A stretch of DNA of 64,000 bases from positions 124,001-188,000 of the forward strand of contig NZ_JABBKX010000007.1 of the NCBI RefSeq assembly GCF_012927745.1, in the 5' to 3' direction. Each line of letters opens with the position of its first letter. Positions within the stretch are counted from its first letter, which is position 1. Source of the DNA: Neoroseomonas marina (GTDB lineage: Bacteria; Pseudomonadota; Alphaproteobacteria; Acetobacterales; Acetobacteraceae). A program made the position numbers and the translations under genes. Positions 8,762 through 21,203 of this stretch are shown here, in pieces. The notes below the pieces were generated by a model. The model was not told the DNA's origin, did no database searches, and saw only the letters and a list, made by a program, of their open reading frames with translations.

Positions 8762-9175
8762 ATGGCCAACGCCACGACGGTGCGCATGACGACGCGCCGC
8801 CCGCCCATCCTGCTGTCCGACAGCGACCACGGCATCCTGCTCGGCCTTGCGGCCAGCGCCGCCCGCCGCAACCCCGACGCCGCCCGGCTGCTGCTCGAGG
8901 AAGCCGACCGCGCCGACCTCGTTCCCGCAGGCCGCCTGCCGCCGGACGTCGTGGCCCTCGGCTCGCACGTCACCTTCACCGACGTCGCGGCCGGCACGAC
9001 CCGCCGCGTGCAGCTCGTGATGCCGGCCGAGGCCGATATCGGCCAGGGGCGGATCTCGATCCTTTCCCTGGTCGGCGCGGGGCTGATCGGGCTGCGCGCA
9101 GGGCAGTCGATCGACTGGCCGGTGCAGGATGGGCGGCTGCGGCGCTTGCGCGTGGACGCCGTCATGGCCGGCTGA
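8762..9175 (+). CDS. rnk: Nucleoside diphosphate kinase regulator Rnk-like protein (GreA/GreB C-terminal domain)
   Basis: 137 aa, start ATG 8762 with a partial Shine-Dalgarno (AAGGAC) upstream. RRPPILLSDSDHG opens the Rnk N-terminal helical part; LPPDVVALGSHVTFTDVAAG and RVQLVMPAEADI...GRISILSLVGAGLIGLRAGQSIDW are the GreA/GreB FKBP-like domain. Rnk binds RNA polymerase in the secondary-channel region without the coiled coil needed for transcript cleavage. The domain match is strong; a role as regulator of nucleotide pools is by analogy. It stands alone, converging with acnA. Confidence 0.88.
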   Translation: MANATTVRMTTRRPPILLSDSDHGILLGLAASAARRNPDAARLLLEEADRADLVPAGRLPPDVVALGSHVTFTDVAAGTTRRVQLVMPAEADIGQGRISILSLVGAGLIGLRAGQSIDWPVQDGRLRRLRVDAVMAG

Positions 9176-9340
9176 ACCGGGGCGGGGCCGTTGCGCCGGC
9201 AGGCGAAGACCGCCCATCCACGATGAACATGGCGATGGTGGTCGTGGCGGCCAGCCGCGGCCATGCGCGCGCCACCGACGCGTTGAAGGCGCTGCAGGAA
9301 GCGCTGTACCGCGCCCACGCCCCGGCGGCTGAACGCAAAA

Positions 9341-9368
9341 GGGGCGCGACCCTCGCGGATCGCGCCCC
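9341..9368 (-). terminator. Rho-independent terminator of acnA
   Basis: Read on the minus strand, GGGGCGCGA and TCGCGCCCC form a 9-bp stem with a 10-base loop, followed by TTTT (complement of AAAA at 9337-9340). It lies 27 bases beyond the acnA stop codon. Confidence 0.8.
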
Positions 9369-9394
9369 GTCCTTGCTCCGACGGAAGACGGCGC

Positions 9395-12091
<2,697 letters not shown>

Positions 12092-12173
12092 GGTCCGGGT
12101 GCCTTCCTCGCTGGGAGCGGCCTTTCGCGGCCGCGAAACGGCCGCCTTAAAGCATGGCAGCCCGCGGCGGTCC

Positions 12174-12803
12174 ATGGAGTGGGGGACGGTTTTGCCTGAT
12201 CCGGCCGACGCGGTGCTCACGGCGCGCAACCTGGCCTGCCTGCGCGGGGAACGGGCCGTCTTCGCCGGCCTCGACGTTTCCCTGCCGCAAGGGTCGGCGC
12301 TGCTGCTGACCGGCGCCAACGGCGCGGGCAAATCCACGCTGCTGCGGATTCTCGCCGGCCTGCTCCGTCCGGCCGAAGGCGCGGTGCTCTGGCAGGGGGA
12401 GGACATCGCCGCCGACCCCGCCGCCCATGCCCACCGCCTGCGCTACCTTTCCCACCAGGACGCGCTGAAGCCGGCGCTGACGGTCGCCGAGAACCTGGCC
12501 TTCTTCGCCGCACTGTGGGGCGGCGCCGTCCCCGGCGCGTTGGAGGCCGTGGGCCTCGCGGCACTGGCGGACCTGCCGGCCCGCGTCCTGTCCTCCGGCC
12601 AGCGGCGGCGGCTGGCGCTGGCGCGCCTCGCCCTCGCGCCCGCGCCGCTGTGGCTGCTGGACGAGCCGACCACGGGGCTCGACGCCGCCTCGGTCGAGCG
12701 CCTGCGGCCCCTGCTTGCCGCGCACCGCGCCGCGGGGGGCATCGTCGTCGCCGCGACCCATATCCCGCTGCCGCTCGCGGATGCGCGGGAGTTCCGCCTG
12801 TGA
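12174..12803 (+). CDS. ccmA: Cytochrome c biogenesis heme exporter, ATP-binding subunit CcmA
   Basis: 209 aa. The ABC ATPase motifs are in order: Walker [10 protein letters not shown], signature [15 protein letters not shown], Walker [13 protein letters not shown], and the H-loop ATHI. CcmA with CcmB and CcmC releases heme-loaded CcmE in System I cytochrome c maturation at the cytoplasmic face of the inner membrane. Its stop overlaps the ccmB start by 4 bases (GTGA). A TTG at 12192 just behind GGGGGA is an alternative start that better fits the family's N-terminus. ccmC is not nearby. Confidence 0.93.
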   Translation: MEWGTVLPDPADAVLTARNLACLRGERAVFAGLDVSLPQGSALLLTGANGAGKSTLLRILAGLLRPAEGAVLWQGEDIAADPAAHAHRLRYLSHQDALKPALTVAENLAFFAALWGGAVPGALEAVGLAALADLPARVLSSGQRRRLALARLALAPAPLWLLDEPTTGLDAASVERLRPLLAAHRAAGGIVVAATHIPLPLADAREFRL

Positions 12804-13459
12804 GCGCTTTCCTCGCGCTGCTCGGCCGTGAGATCCGCCTCGCGCTCCGCCACCCCGCCGACACCCTCGCCGCGGTGCTGTTCTTCGTCCTCGTCTGCGC
12901 GCTGTTCCCCTTCGGCGTCGGCCCGGCGCCCGAAACCCTGGCGCGGCTGGCCCCCGGCGCGCTGTTCGCCGCGGCGCTGCTCGCCGCGCTGCTGCCGCTC
13001 GACCGGCTCTTCGGCGCGGATGCCGAGGACGGGACGCTGGACCAGCTGCTGCTCTCAGGCCTGCCGCGCAGCGGCATCGCCGCGGCCAAGGCGCTCGGCC
13101 ACTGGATCACCACGGGCCTGCCGCTGCTGGCCGCAACGCCCGTCACCGCAGCCCTGCTCAACCTGCCGACCGATGCCTGGGGCGCCGCGCTGGCCGCGCT
13201 GGCGCTGGCCACCGCGCTGCTGTCGCTGCTCGGCACCGTCGGCGCGGCGCTGACGCTCGGCGCGCGGCGGGGGTCGGTGCTGCTGCCGCTGCTGGTGCTG
13301 CCGCTCGCCATACCCGCGGTCATCTTCGGCGCGGCGGCGATCGAGGCCGCCGCCGCCGGGCTGTCGCCCTCCCCCTTCCTGCTGCTGCTCGGCGCGGGGG
13401 TGTCGCTGGCCCTCCCGCTCGCCCCCTTCGCCGCCGGCGCCGCGCTGACGGCCGAATAG
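12800..13459 (+). CDS. ccmB: Heme exporter protein CcmB
   Basis: 219 aa from a GTG overlapping the ccmA stop; family length is about 220. It has six hydrophobic segments. [20 protein letters not shown] and the [24 protein letters not shown] segment are strongly conserved CcmB features. It is the membrane partner of CcmA. No ccmC, ccmD or ccmE follows; the next 348 bases hold no recognisable gene. Confidence 0.95.
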   Translation: MSAFLALLGREIRLALRHPADTLAAVLFFVLVCALFPFGVGPAPETLARLAPGALFAAALLAALLPLDRLFGADAEDGTLDQLLLSGLPRSGIAAAKALGHWITTGLPLLAATPVTAALLNLPTDAWGAALAALALATALLSLLGTVGAALTLGARRGSVLLPLLVLPLAIPAVIFGAAAIEAAAAGLSPSPFLLLLGAGVSLALPLAPFAAGAALTAE

Positions 13460-13807
13460 CGCGCTCGACTCGCGCCGCCGCGAGGCGCCGGTCACCGGAA
13501 CGTGACGCGTCTCAGACGATGCGATGCGCCCCATCCGGTGGTGCTGCGCTTCCCGCGCGCAACGCCGCCACTGCCTTGCAGACGGCCGGTCTCCGCGCGG
13601 GGGACGTCCGGGCGCAGGCATGGCGGCGCAACCAGCAGGCACCTACGGCGCCATCGGCACTACCGAGGATCGGTGGCGACGGCGCGAGCAAAGGGTCTAC
13701 GCCATGATCGATTCGAGGGCGTCATGCCCCGGTCACGCGGGTTCCGATCCCTCCCCGATCCGGAACCTGGCGGCACCTGGACCCATGCGCCCGGAAGGAC
13801 AGTGACC
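13460..13807. other. Gene-free stretch between ccmB and a small hypothetical gene
   Basis: 348 bases where ccmC would be expected. I found only weak inverted repeats (for example GTCAC / GTGAC near 13493-13508) and short open frames without ribosome sites or family features. No promoter or terminator could be assigned. Confidence 0.4.
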
Positions 13808-14080
13808 ATGCCTCCTGACACCGACCCCCCCGCCGAGGACGTCATCATCACGCTGCGTCCGGCCGCCGGCGGCGCCAGCACGATCGAGATCGACCGCCTG
13901 CGCGACGGTTCCTACCGCGCGACCCACCGGGCCGGGCTGGGTTCGCTCGAGCTCTGCCGCACCGCCGACCTCGAGCGCCTGCTGCGCCAGCTCAACGAAG
14001 CCATGCTGACCGGCACGCCGACCAGCTACGTCGCCGCCGTGCGCAACCTGCACGCCTCGGAACTCGCCAAGACCGCCTGA
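13808..14080 (+). CDS. Small hypothetical protein, 90 aa
   Basis: ATG 13808 is preceded by GGAAGGACAG, a good ribosome site. The acidic soluble protein begins MPPDTDPPAEDVIITLRP, has a predicted beta-strand pair (TIEIDRLRDGSYRATHRAG) and a helical C-terminus (DLERLLRQLNEAM). There is no signal, cysteine cluster or known motif beyond one Cys. It converges with gpsA 7 bases away. Unknown function. Confidence 0.7.
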   Translation: MPPDTDPPAEDVIITLRPAAGGASTIEIDRLRDGSYRATHRAGLGSLELCRTADLERLLRQLNEAMLTGTPTSYVAAVRNLHASELAKTA

Positions 14081-14087
14081 GCCGGCG

Positions 14088-15065
14088 CTATTCCGCCCGC
14101 TGCGGCCGGGCCATCAGCCGCGCCATCGCCTCGGCGACCGTGATGCGGTCCGCGACGAGGTCCGCGACGGCCGCGCAGATCGGCAGTTCGACCTCGACAT
14201 CCGCCGCCCGCGCGACGATCGCCGGCGCGGTCGCGACGCCCTCCGTCACGCCGGTGCGCTTCGCGAGCACATCCGCCATCCGTTCCCCCCGCCCCAGCGC
14301 GACGCCGAGCGAGGTGTTGCGGCTGCCCATGCCGGACGACGTCAGCACCAGGTCGCCCATGCCGGTCAGCCCCGCCGCGGTCTCCGCCCGGCCGCCGAGT
14401 CCCACCGCGAGGCGCGACAATTCCGCCAGGCCGCGCGTCACCAGCGCCGCCCGCGCATTCTCCCCCAGGCCCGCCCCGATCACGGCCCCCGCCGCGATGG
14501 CGATGACGTTCTTCGCCGCCCCGCCGACCTGCGCGCCGACCGGGTCCTCGCCCGCGTAAAGCCGGAAGGCGGGGGATCCGAGCAGCGCCAGCCCCGCCTC
14601 GCGCAGCGCGGGATCCGACGCGGCCACCACCGCGGCCGCCGGCAGGCCGCGCGCAACCTCATGCGCGAAGTTCGGCCCCGACAGCACGCCCGCCGTCGCT
14701 CCGGGCCGCACCGCCGCCACCACCTCGAGCGGCAGGCGCAGAGTGGACGCCTCCACCCCCTTGGCACAGACGAGCATCGGCGCGTCGAAGGCCGGCAGGC
14801 CCGCCAGCACCCGGCCCAGCGCCTGCGCCGGCACTACCATCAGCACCAGGGCGGCGCCGGACAGCGCCTCCCCAGCGTCGGCGGTGACGCGCAGCGCATC
14901 GGGCAACGACGCACCGGGCAGGTAGCGGGTGTTCTCGCGCGCCGCGGCGATCTCGGCCGCGCGCGCAGGGTCGCGGGCCCAGAGGACCACGTCGCGGCCC
15001 GCGCGCACGGCCTGCACGGCCAGGGCCGTTCCCCAGGCGCCCGCACCAAGGACGGCAATCTTCAT
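14088..15065 (-). CDS. gpsA: NAD(P)-dependent glycerol-3-phosphate dehydrogenase GpsA
   Basis: 325 aa. It reduces dihydroxyacetone phosphate to sn-glycerol 3-phosphate for phospholipid synthesis. The Rossmann motif GAGAWGTALA is at residues 7-16; CAKGVE and LSGPNFAHEVARG are the central signatures; the catalytic lysine region GGAAKNVIAIAAGAVIGAGLGENARAA and the TGMGDLVLT motif are complete. No Shine-Dalgarno site is seen before ATG 15065. The short leader carries a strong hairpin repeat (15076-15100). It is co-directional with rlmJ, 83 bp upstream. Confidence 0.96.
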   Translation of the reverse strand: MKIAVLGAGAWGTALAVQAVRAGRDVVLWARDPARAAEIAAARENTRYLPGASLPDALRVTADAGEALSGAALVLMVVPAQALGRVLAGLPAFDAPMLVCAKGVEASTLRLPLEVVAAVRPGATAGVLSGPNFAHEVARGLPAAAVVAASDPALREAGLALLGSPAFRLYAGEDPVGAQVGGAAKNVIAIAAGAVIGAGLGENARAALVTRGLAELSRLAVGLGGRAETAAGLTGMGDLVLTSSGMGSRNTSLGVALGRGERMADVLAKRTGVTEGVATAPAIVARAADVEVELPICAAVADLVADRITVAEAMARLMARPQRAE

Positions 15066-15075
15066 GCGTCGATGC

Positions 15076-15112
15076 CCGGGGGAGGATGAACCTCCCCCGG
15101 ACCCCCCTCCCT
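15076..15112 (+). repeat. GC hairpin repeat, family 2, copy 1
   Basis: Perfect 10-bp stem CCGGGGGAGG / CCTCCCCCGG with loop ATGAA, followed by GGACCCCCCTC. The same hairpin-plus-tail occurs in reverse at 58401-58435, so it is a dispersed element and not a gene-specific terminator. Confidence 0.65.
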
Positions 15113-15148
15113 TCTCTGCGACTCCGCCCTCGCACATGGACACGGCCC

Positions 15149-15973
15149 TCATTCCGGAACGATCCGGGTCACGGAAACGCCAGCGCCCGGTTCGGTCTCC
15201 AGGGTCGCCAGCAGGGCGGACAGGATCTCGGCGGCCGCCGCCTCGAAACCATAGGGCGGGTTCACGACCAGGAGTCCGCTGCCGTTCAGCCGGCGCGGAT
15301 CGGTCGGCTCGCGCAGCCACATCTCGGCCGCCACGACGTCGCGAACCGGGGAGGCACGCAGCGCGTCATGGAAGTCGCGCACCGGTGCGCGATGCTTCAC
15401 CGGATACCAGGCGGCGAGGATGCCGGCGCGGAACCGATGGTTCAGTCCGACGATCGCCTCGGCGAGGCGCGCGAACTCCTCCTCCTGCTCGAAGGGCGGG
15501 TCCATCAGCACCAGGCCGCGCCGTTCGGGGAATGGCGTCAGGGCGCGGATCGCTTCCCACGCGTCGCGGCGGTGTACCGCCACCTGCCGGTCGCGCGCGA
15601 AATGCACCCGCAGCGCGGCATGGTCCTCGGGGTGCAGCTCGCAGCAGGCGAGCCGGTCCTGCGGCCGCAGCGCGGCGCGGATCAGCGCCGGAGAACCCGG
15701 ATACCGCGACGGAAACCCTTGTTCCCGCAGCGCCGCGACGAAGGGCGCGAGCGGCCCCTCGGTGACGCCCGCAAGCCGCAGCGCCCCGCGCGCCGCCTCC
15801 CCGGTCCGCGCCGCCTCCTCTGCCGAGAGGTCGTAGATCCCCCGCCCGGCATGGGTGTCGAGCACGGCGAAGGGCGCCGCCTTGCGCTTCAGCGCGTCGA
15901 GGATCGGCAGCAGCAGCGCATGCTTCAGGCAATCCGCGTGGTTGCCGGCGTGGAAGGCGTGTCGGTAGTTCAT
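15149..15973 (-). CDS. rlmJ: 23S rRNA (adenine(2030)-N6)-methyltransferase RlmJ
   Basis: 274 aa. MNYRHAFHAGNHADCLKHA is the almost invariant RlmJ N-terminus and fixes the start. VLDTHAGRGIYDL is the SAM-binding motif, and LVLMDPPFEQ the N6-adenine methyltransferase catalytic motif IV (DPPF). The C-terminal NGSGLLVVNPPYGF is also conserved. It methylates A2030 of 23S rRNA. It is divergent from the alginate-lyase-like gene (82 bp). Confidence 0.95.
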   Translation of the reverse strand: MNYRHAFHAGNHADCLKHALLLPILDALKRKAAPFAVLDTHAGRGIYDLSAEEAARTGEAARGALRLAGVTEGPLAPFVAALREQGFPSRYPGSPALIRAALRPQDRLACCELHPEDHAALRVHFARDRQVAVHRRDAWEAIRALTPFPERRGLVLMDPPFEQEEEFARLAEAIVGLNHRFRAGILAAWYPVKHRAPVRDFHDALRASPVRDVVAAEMWLREPTDPRRLNGSGLLVVNPPYGFEAAAAEILSALLATLETEPGAGVSVTRIVPE

Positions 15974-16055
15974 CGCGCCGCGGTCATCGCGCGATGCGCC
16001 GGACAGCGCAACACGGCGGCTCGACCCTGGCTGGCCGCCATGCAAGCCTCGCCCC

Positions 16056-17171
16056 ATGAATCGCCGGGCTCTCCTCGCCGCGACTCTCCTGCCGATCCCG
16101 GGAAGCGCCGGGGCGACGACGACACGCCTCGCCGCGCCCTTCGACGTCGCCGCCATCCGGGCCGCCGCCGCTGCGCGCCCGGCCCGCACGCGCGCCTGCG
16201 TCGCGCCGCCGCCCCCGGTCACGACCCTACGGAGCGAGCCCTTCTACACCGATGACCGCTTCTCGGTGCCCGACCCGGCGCGGCTTGCGGCCGACACCGC
16301 CGCGACGCGCCCGCTGCGCCTCTTCCTCGATGCCGCGCAGCGCGGCGCGGAGGATTGGCTGCGCGGCGCGCCGCCCGATGCCGCCGCCTGCGGCCTCGCT
16401 GGCTTGGACGCCTGGGCGCAGTCGGGCGCGCTGCTCGGCGCGTTCAACCGCCAGGCCGGCTATCACCGCAAATGGACGCTCGCCGGCGCCGCCACGGCCT
16501 TCCTCGCCATCCGCGATGCGCCGGGCCTCGACCCCGCCTCCATCGCGCGGACCGCCGCGTGGCTCGCCGCCGTCGCGCGGTGCGTGCAGCCGGATTACGA
16601 GCGGATCCCGCCGGCCGGCGCCCGGGCCCATTCCTCCCTGAACAATCATGCCACCTGGGCCGGATTCGCCGTTGCCGCGGCCGGCGTCGCCGCGGGCGAC
16701 CGTGCGCTGCTCGACTGGGGCGTCGCGCGCCTCGCGCTCACCCTCGACCAGGTCGACGCCGCCGGCGCACTGCCACAGGAACGCGCGCGGGGCCGCATGG
16801 CGCTGCACTACCACCTCTTCACGCTGCAGGCGCTCGTGCCGCTGCTGCGCCTGGCCGAGGCGAACGGCCAGGGCCTGTCCCGTCGGCAGGACGCGGCGCT
16901 CGTCCGTCTCGTCGCGCTGGTCACGGCCTCCATCGTCGATCCCGCCCGCATGGGCGCGTTGGCCGGCGTGGCGCAGGGGCACCTCACCGAGGATCCGCGC
17001 TTCGACGAGACGACGCGCTACGCGCGCGACGCCCATGGGCTCGAGGCGCTGCAGGGATGGCGCGCCGATCCGGCACTGGAGCCGCTGCTCGCCCCGCGCC
17101 GCCCCTTCCGCCAGTCCTGGATGGGCGGCGACGTCACACTGCTGTGGGGCCCCCGCCGGGGCGCGCCCTGA
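16056..17171 (+). CDS. Alginate lyase family (PL5-like) periplasmic protein
   Basis: 371 aa with a Sec-type signal (MNRRALLAATLLPIPGSAGA, cleavage after about residue 20). An all-helical toroid fold is suggested by repeated Ala-rich helices. SSLNNHATWAGF carries the NNHxxW motif of AlgL, where Asn/His act in beta-elimination, and ALHYHLFTLQALVPLLRLAE resembles the second active-site helix. AlgL-type lyases cleave or clear mannuronate polymers in the periplasm. No alginate synthesis genes are in the window, so the substrate may be another uronate polymer. ATG 16056 is the only sensible start. Confidence 0.78.
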   Translation: MNRRALLAATLLPIPGSAGATTTRLAAPFDVAAIRAAAAARPARTRACVAPPPPVTTLRSEPFYTDDRFSVPDPARLAADTAATRPLRLFLDAAQRGAEDWLRGAPPDAAACGLAGLDAWAQSGALLGAFNRQAGYHRKWTLAGAATAFLAIRDAPGLDPASIARTAAWLAAVARCVQPDYERIPPAGARAHSSLNNHATWAGFAVAAAGVAAGDRALLDWGVARLALTLDQVDAAGALPQERARGRMALHYHLFTLQALVPLLRLAEANGQGLSRRQDAALVRLVALVTASIVDPARMGALAGVAQGHLTEDPRFDETTRYARDAHGLEALQGWRADPALEPLLAPRRPFRQSWMGGDVTLLWGPRRGAP

Positions 17172-17327
17172 CGCTCGGTCCGACGAGGGCGAGGCCGGTC
17201 TACCGGAACTCCGGCAGCGCCGCGCGCAACCGCGCGGCCCGACATGGACGCGGCGGGGATCGGCGGCTGTCGACCGGGATGATCCGAAGCGGTGGCAACC
17301 AGGCCCGTTCGGGACCATCTTCCGCCC

Positions 17328-19514
<2,187 letters not shown>

Positions 19515-19618
19515 CGGAGTTGTGAATCCTGTGGCGGCCTCCGCCCAGGTCCTGCCTGATCGCCGCCACACGCGGGGGCTGCACTGACCGCATCGATTGC
19601 AATGCCAGGAGGCATCAG

Positions 19619-19858
19619 ATGCGCCCCTCCCGTCTGCGGCTCGCTGCCGCACTTCTTCTCGGTCTCGGCCTCGCGGCCTGCGCGGATCCGGTCGGCCAGC
19701 GCGCCCTGGTCGGCGGCGGCATCGGCGCGGCCGGCGGCGCCGGCATCGCGGCGCTGACCGGCGGCTCGCCGCTCGCCGGCGCGGCCATCGGCGGCGCGGG
19801 CGGCGCGGCGATCGGCGCGCTGACCGCCCCCCGCCAGCCGCGCGGCTACTACTACTGA
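19619..19858 (+). CDS. Small glycine-zipper lipoprotein
   Basis: 79 aa, with AGGAGG seven bases before ATG 19619. The lipoprotein signal peptide ends in a lipobox LGLAAC, so Cys 20 would be lipidated. The mature part (GGGIGAAGGAGIAAL, GAAIGGAGGAAIGAL) is two glycine-zipper hairpins, like YMGG/17 kDa-antigen-type outer-membrane lipoproteins, and ends RGYYY. Envelope stability is the likely role. A palindromic hairpin separates it from the convergent DUF4170 gene. Confidence 0.85.
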   Translation: MRPSRLRLAAALLLGLGLAACADPVGQRALVGGGIGAAGGAGIAALTGGSPLAGAAIGGAGGAAIGALTAPRQPRGYYY

Positions 19859-19870
19859 TCCGGTGCGGCC

Positions 19871-19896
19871 TCCGGCGGGATGCTCATCCCGCCGGA
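19871..19896. terminator. Bidirectional hairpin between convergent genes
   Basis: TCCGGCGGGATG / CATCCCGCCGGA, a perfect 12-bp inverted repeat with a 2-base centre. No T-run follows, but the position between two gene ends fits a terminator. Confidence 0.5.
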
Positions 19897-19911
19897 GCGA
19901 CCGGCGGCCTG

Positions 19912-20130
19912 TCAGGCTGCCGCGGCGCCCGCGGGACGCGGGACCTCCAGCACGAACAGGCGATGCTGCGCCGAATCGACCATCCGGCGCGTCTCGTCGC
20001 GCCACACGCGCTCGGCGGTCGCGGCGTCGTGGTAGGGGCCGAAGCACTGCTCCGTCCCGGCTTCCAGGTCCTGCCAGGTCGAATCCGTGAAGATCCCACC
20101 CCAGACGAAATAGAGCCTACGTGCTGCCAT
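19912..20130 (-). CDS. DUF4170 family protein
   Basis: 72 aa, with GAGGAGG correctly spaced before ATG 20130. YFVWGGIFTDSTWQDLEAG followed by GPYHDAATAERVWRDETRRMVDSAQHRLFVLEV matches the compact alphaproteobacterial DUF4170 pattern (YFVWGG, GPF, W, VD.A..RF). Cytoplasmic; function unknown. In a few alphaproteobacteria the family is found near envelope genes. Confidence 0.82.
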   Translation of the reverse strand: MAARRLYFVWGGIFTDSTWQDLEAGTEQCFGPYHDAATAERVWRDETRRMVDSAQHRLFVLEVPRPAGAAAA

Positions 20131-20203
20131 GCCGGCCTCCTCGAAATCGGGCGGACCATAGCGCGCTTGTGCTGCGCCGCAACATGACCTCCCGCAAGGG
20201 TGG

Positions 20204-20956
20204 TCAGGCGGACCGGAGCCGCGCCGGCGCATCGCGCAGGCCCGCCGCCCGCGACAGGAGGCGGGCCCGGATGCGGCCAAGAGCCTCGCCTCCGGTGACC
20301 ACCGGCAGGCACGCCCCCGGACCCCGCCGCGCCTTGGGGCCGTCGGCGCTGAAATCCTTGAAGAGCACCGTGATGCCGTGGTTGTCGAACTGCGCCCGAT
20401 TGCCGTCGTCGAGGTAGGATTCCGCCACCACGCCGTCCGACACCAGCAAGGCGTGCGCGGGCAGTTCGACATGCCAGTAGGTGACCGCGGGGCACCACAG
20501 TTCCTGCACGATGGATGTGCCGGTCACCAGCAGCCCCGCCGGCACCAGGCAGCCCTCGAGATGAATGCCGTGATCGGGCGAGACGCGAAGAGGGCGGTGC
20601 GGCATGCCCTCGCCGAGCGCGTCCGTGCCGATCAGCACGGGCGCGACCGCGCGCGGATCCCGGTGCCGCGCCACGTCGATGCGGCTGTGGCCCATCCAGA
20701 TCACCGGCTGCAGCGATGCCCCCCCGAGTGCCGTCACGACGAGGTCCCCGGCCCGCAACCGCTCGACCGGCACTTCCCCCTGCGCCGTGGCGATGAGCGT
20801 GCCGGCGGCGAAGCAGGGAACGCAGCCCGGCTTCGGCGAGTCCTCCGCCGCGCCTGCCGCCATGGAGGATGCGGCGCGTGCGATGCCGGACGGCGCGTCG
20901 ATCGGCGCGAGGCGCCGCGGACCGAAACCGTCGGGCATGATCGACCGTTCCGGCAT
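20204..20956 (-). CDS. Hint-domain (hedgehog/intein, Hint_2 type) protein without RTX repeats
   Basis: 250 aa. The start is ATG 20956, behind GGAGGAG; an upstream ATG at 20989 lacks that support. Residues 1-47 are a non-repetitive Ala/Pro-rich lead. Cys48 opens the Hint domain (PCFAAGTLIATAQGEVPVE), followed by LRAGDLVVTALGG, SPDHGIHLEGCLVPAGLLV and VTYWHVELPAHALLV. Hint domains cleave or ligate the peptide bond before the first Cys. The last 60 residues (ESYLDDGNRAQFDN...FKDFSADG) are shared with the RTX-Hint proteins at 21204 and 41704. Only 247 bp separate it from the start-side neighbour. It may release or attach its short lead, or be a paralogue that lost its repeats. Confidence 0.85.
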   Translation of the reverse strand: MPERSIMPDGFGPRRLAPIDAPSGIARAASSMAAGAAEDSPKPGCVPCFAAGTLIATAQGEVPVERLRAGDLVVTALGGASLQPVIWMGHSRIDVARHRDPRAVAPVLIGTDALGEGMPHRPLRVSPDHGIHLEGCLVPAGLLVTGTSIVQELWCPAVTYWHVELPAHALLVSDGVVAESYLDDGNRAQFDNHGITVLFKDFSADGPKARRGPGACLPVVTGGEALGRIRARLLSRAAGLRDAPARLRSA

Positions 20957-21143
20957 GTCCCGCTCCTCCGCCAATGCCTGCCGAACCATCGCCTGGCGCG
21001 CCGCGGTTCAGGGGCTTGGGTGGGGACCGGAAGGCCCGCCGACAGCGGCACGTGGCACGGCCAGGACGGCGGCGAACCTACCGTTTCGGCCGCGGCGGCC
21101 GACCATCACATTGGCGTAGCGGTCGACCGCAGCACCGTGATGA

Positions 21144-21163
21144 GGAAGGGGCGGGCCCCTTCC
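21144..21163 (-). terminator. Hairpin after the RTX-Hint gene
   Basis: GGAAGGGG / CCCCTTCC with a 4-base loop, 41 bases past the stop of the gene ending at 21204. There is no T-run; possible weak terminator. Confidence 0.4.
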
Positions 21164-21203
21164 GGAACCCGCCCCCGCCCGCTGTGGATGGTGAAGGCCC
21201 GGC

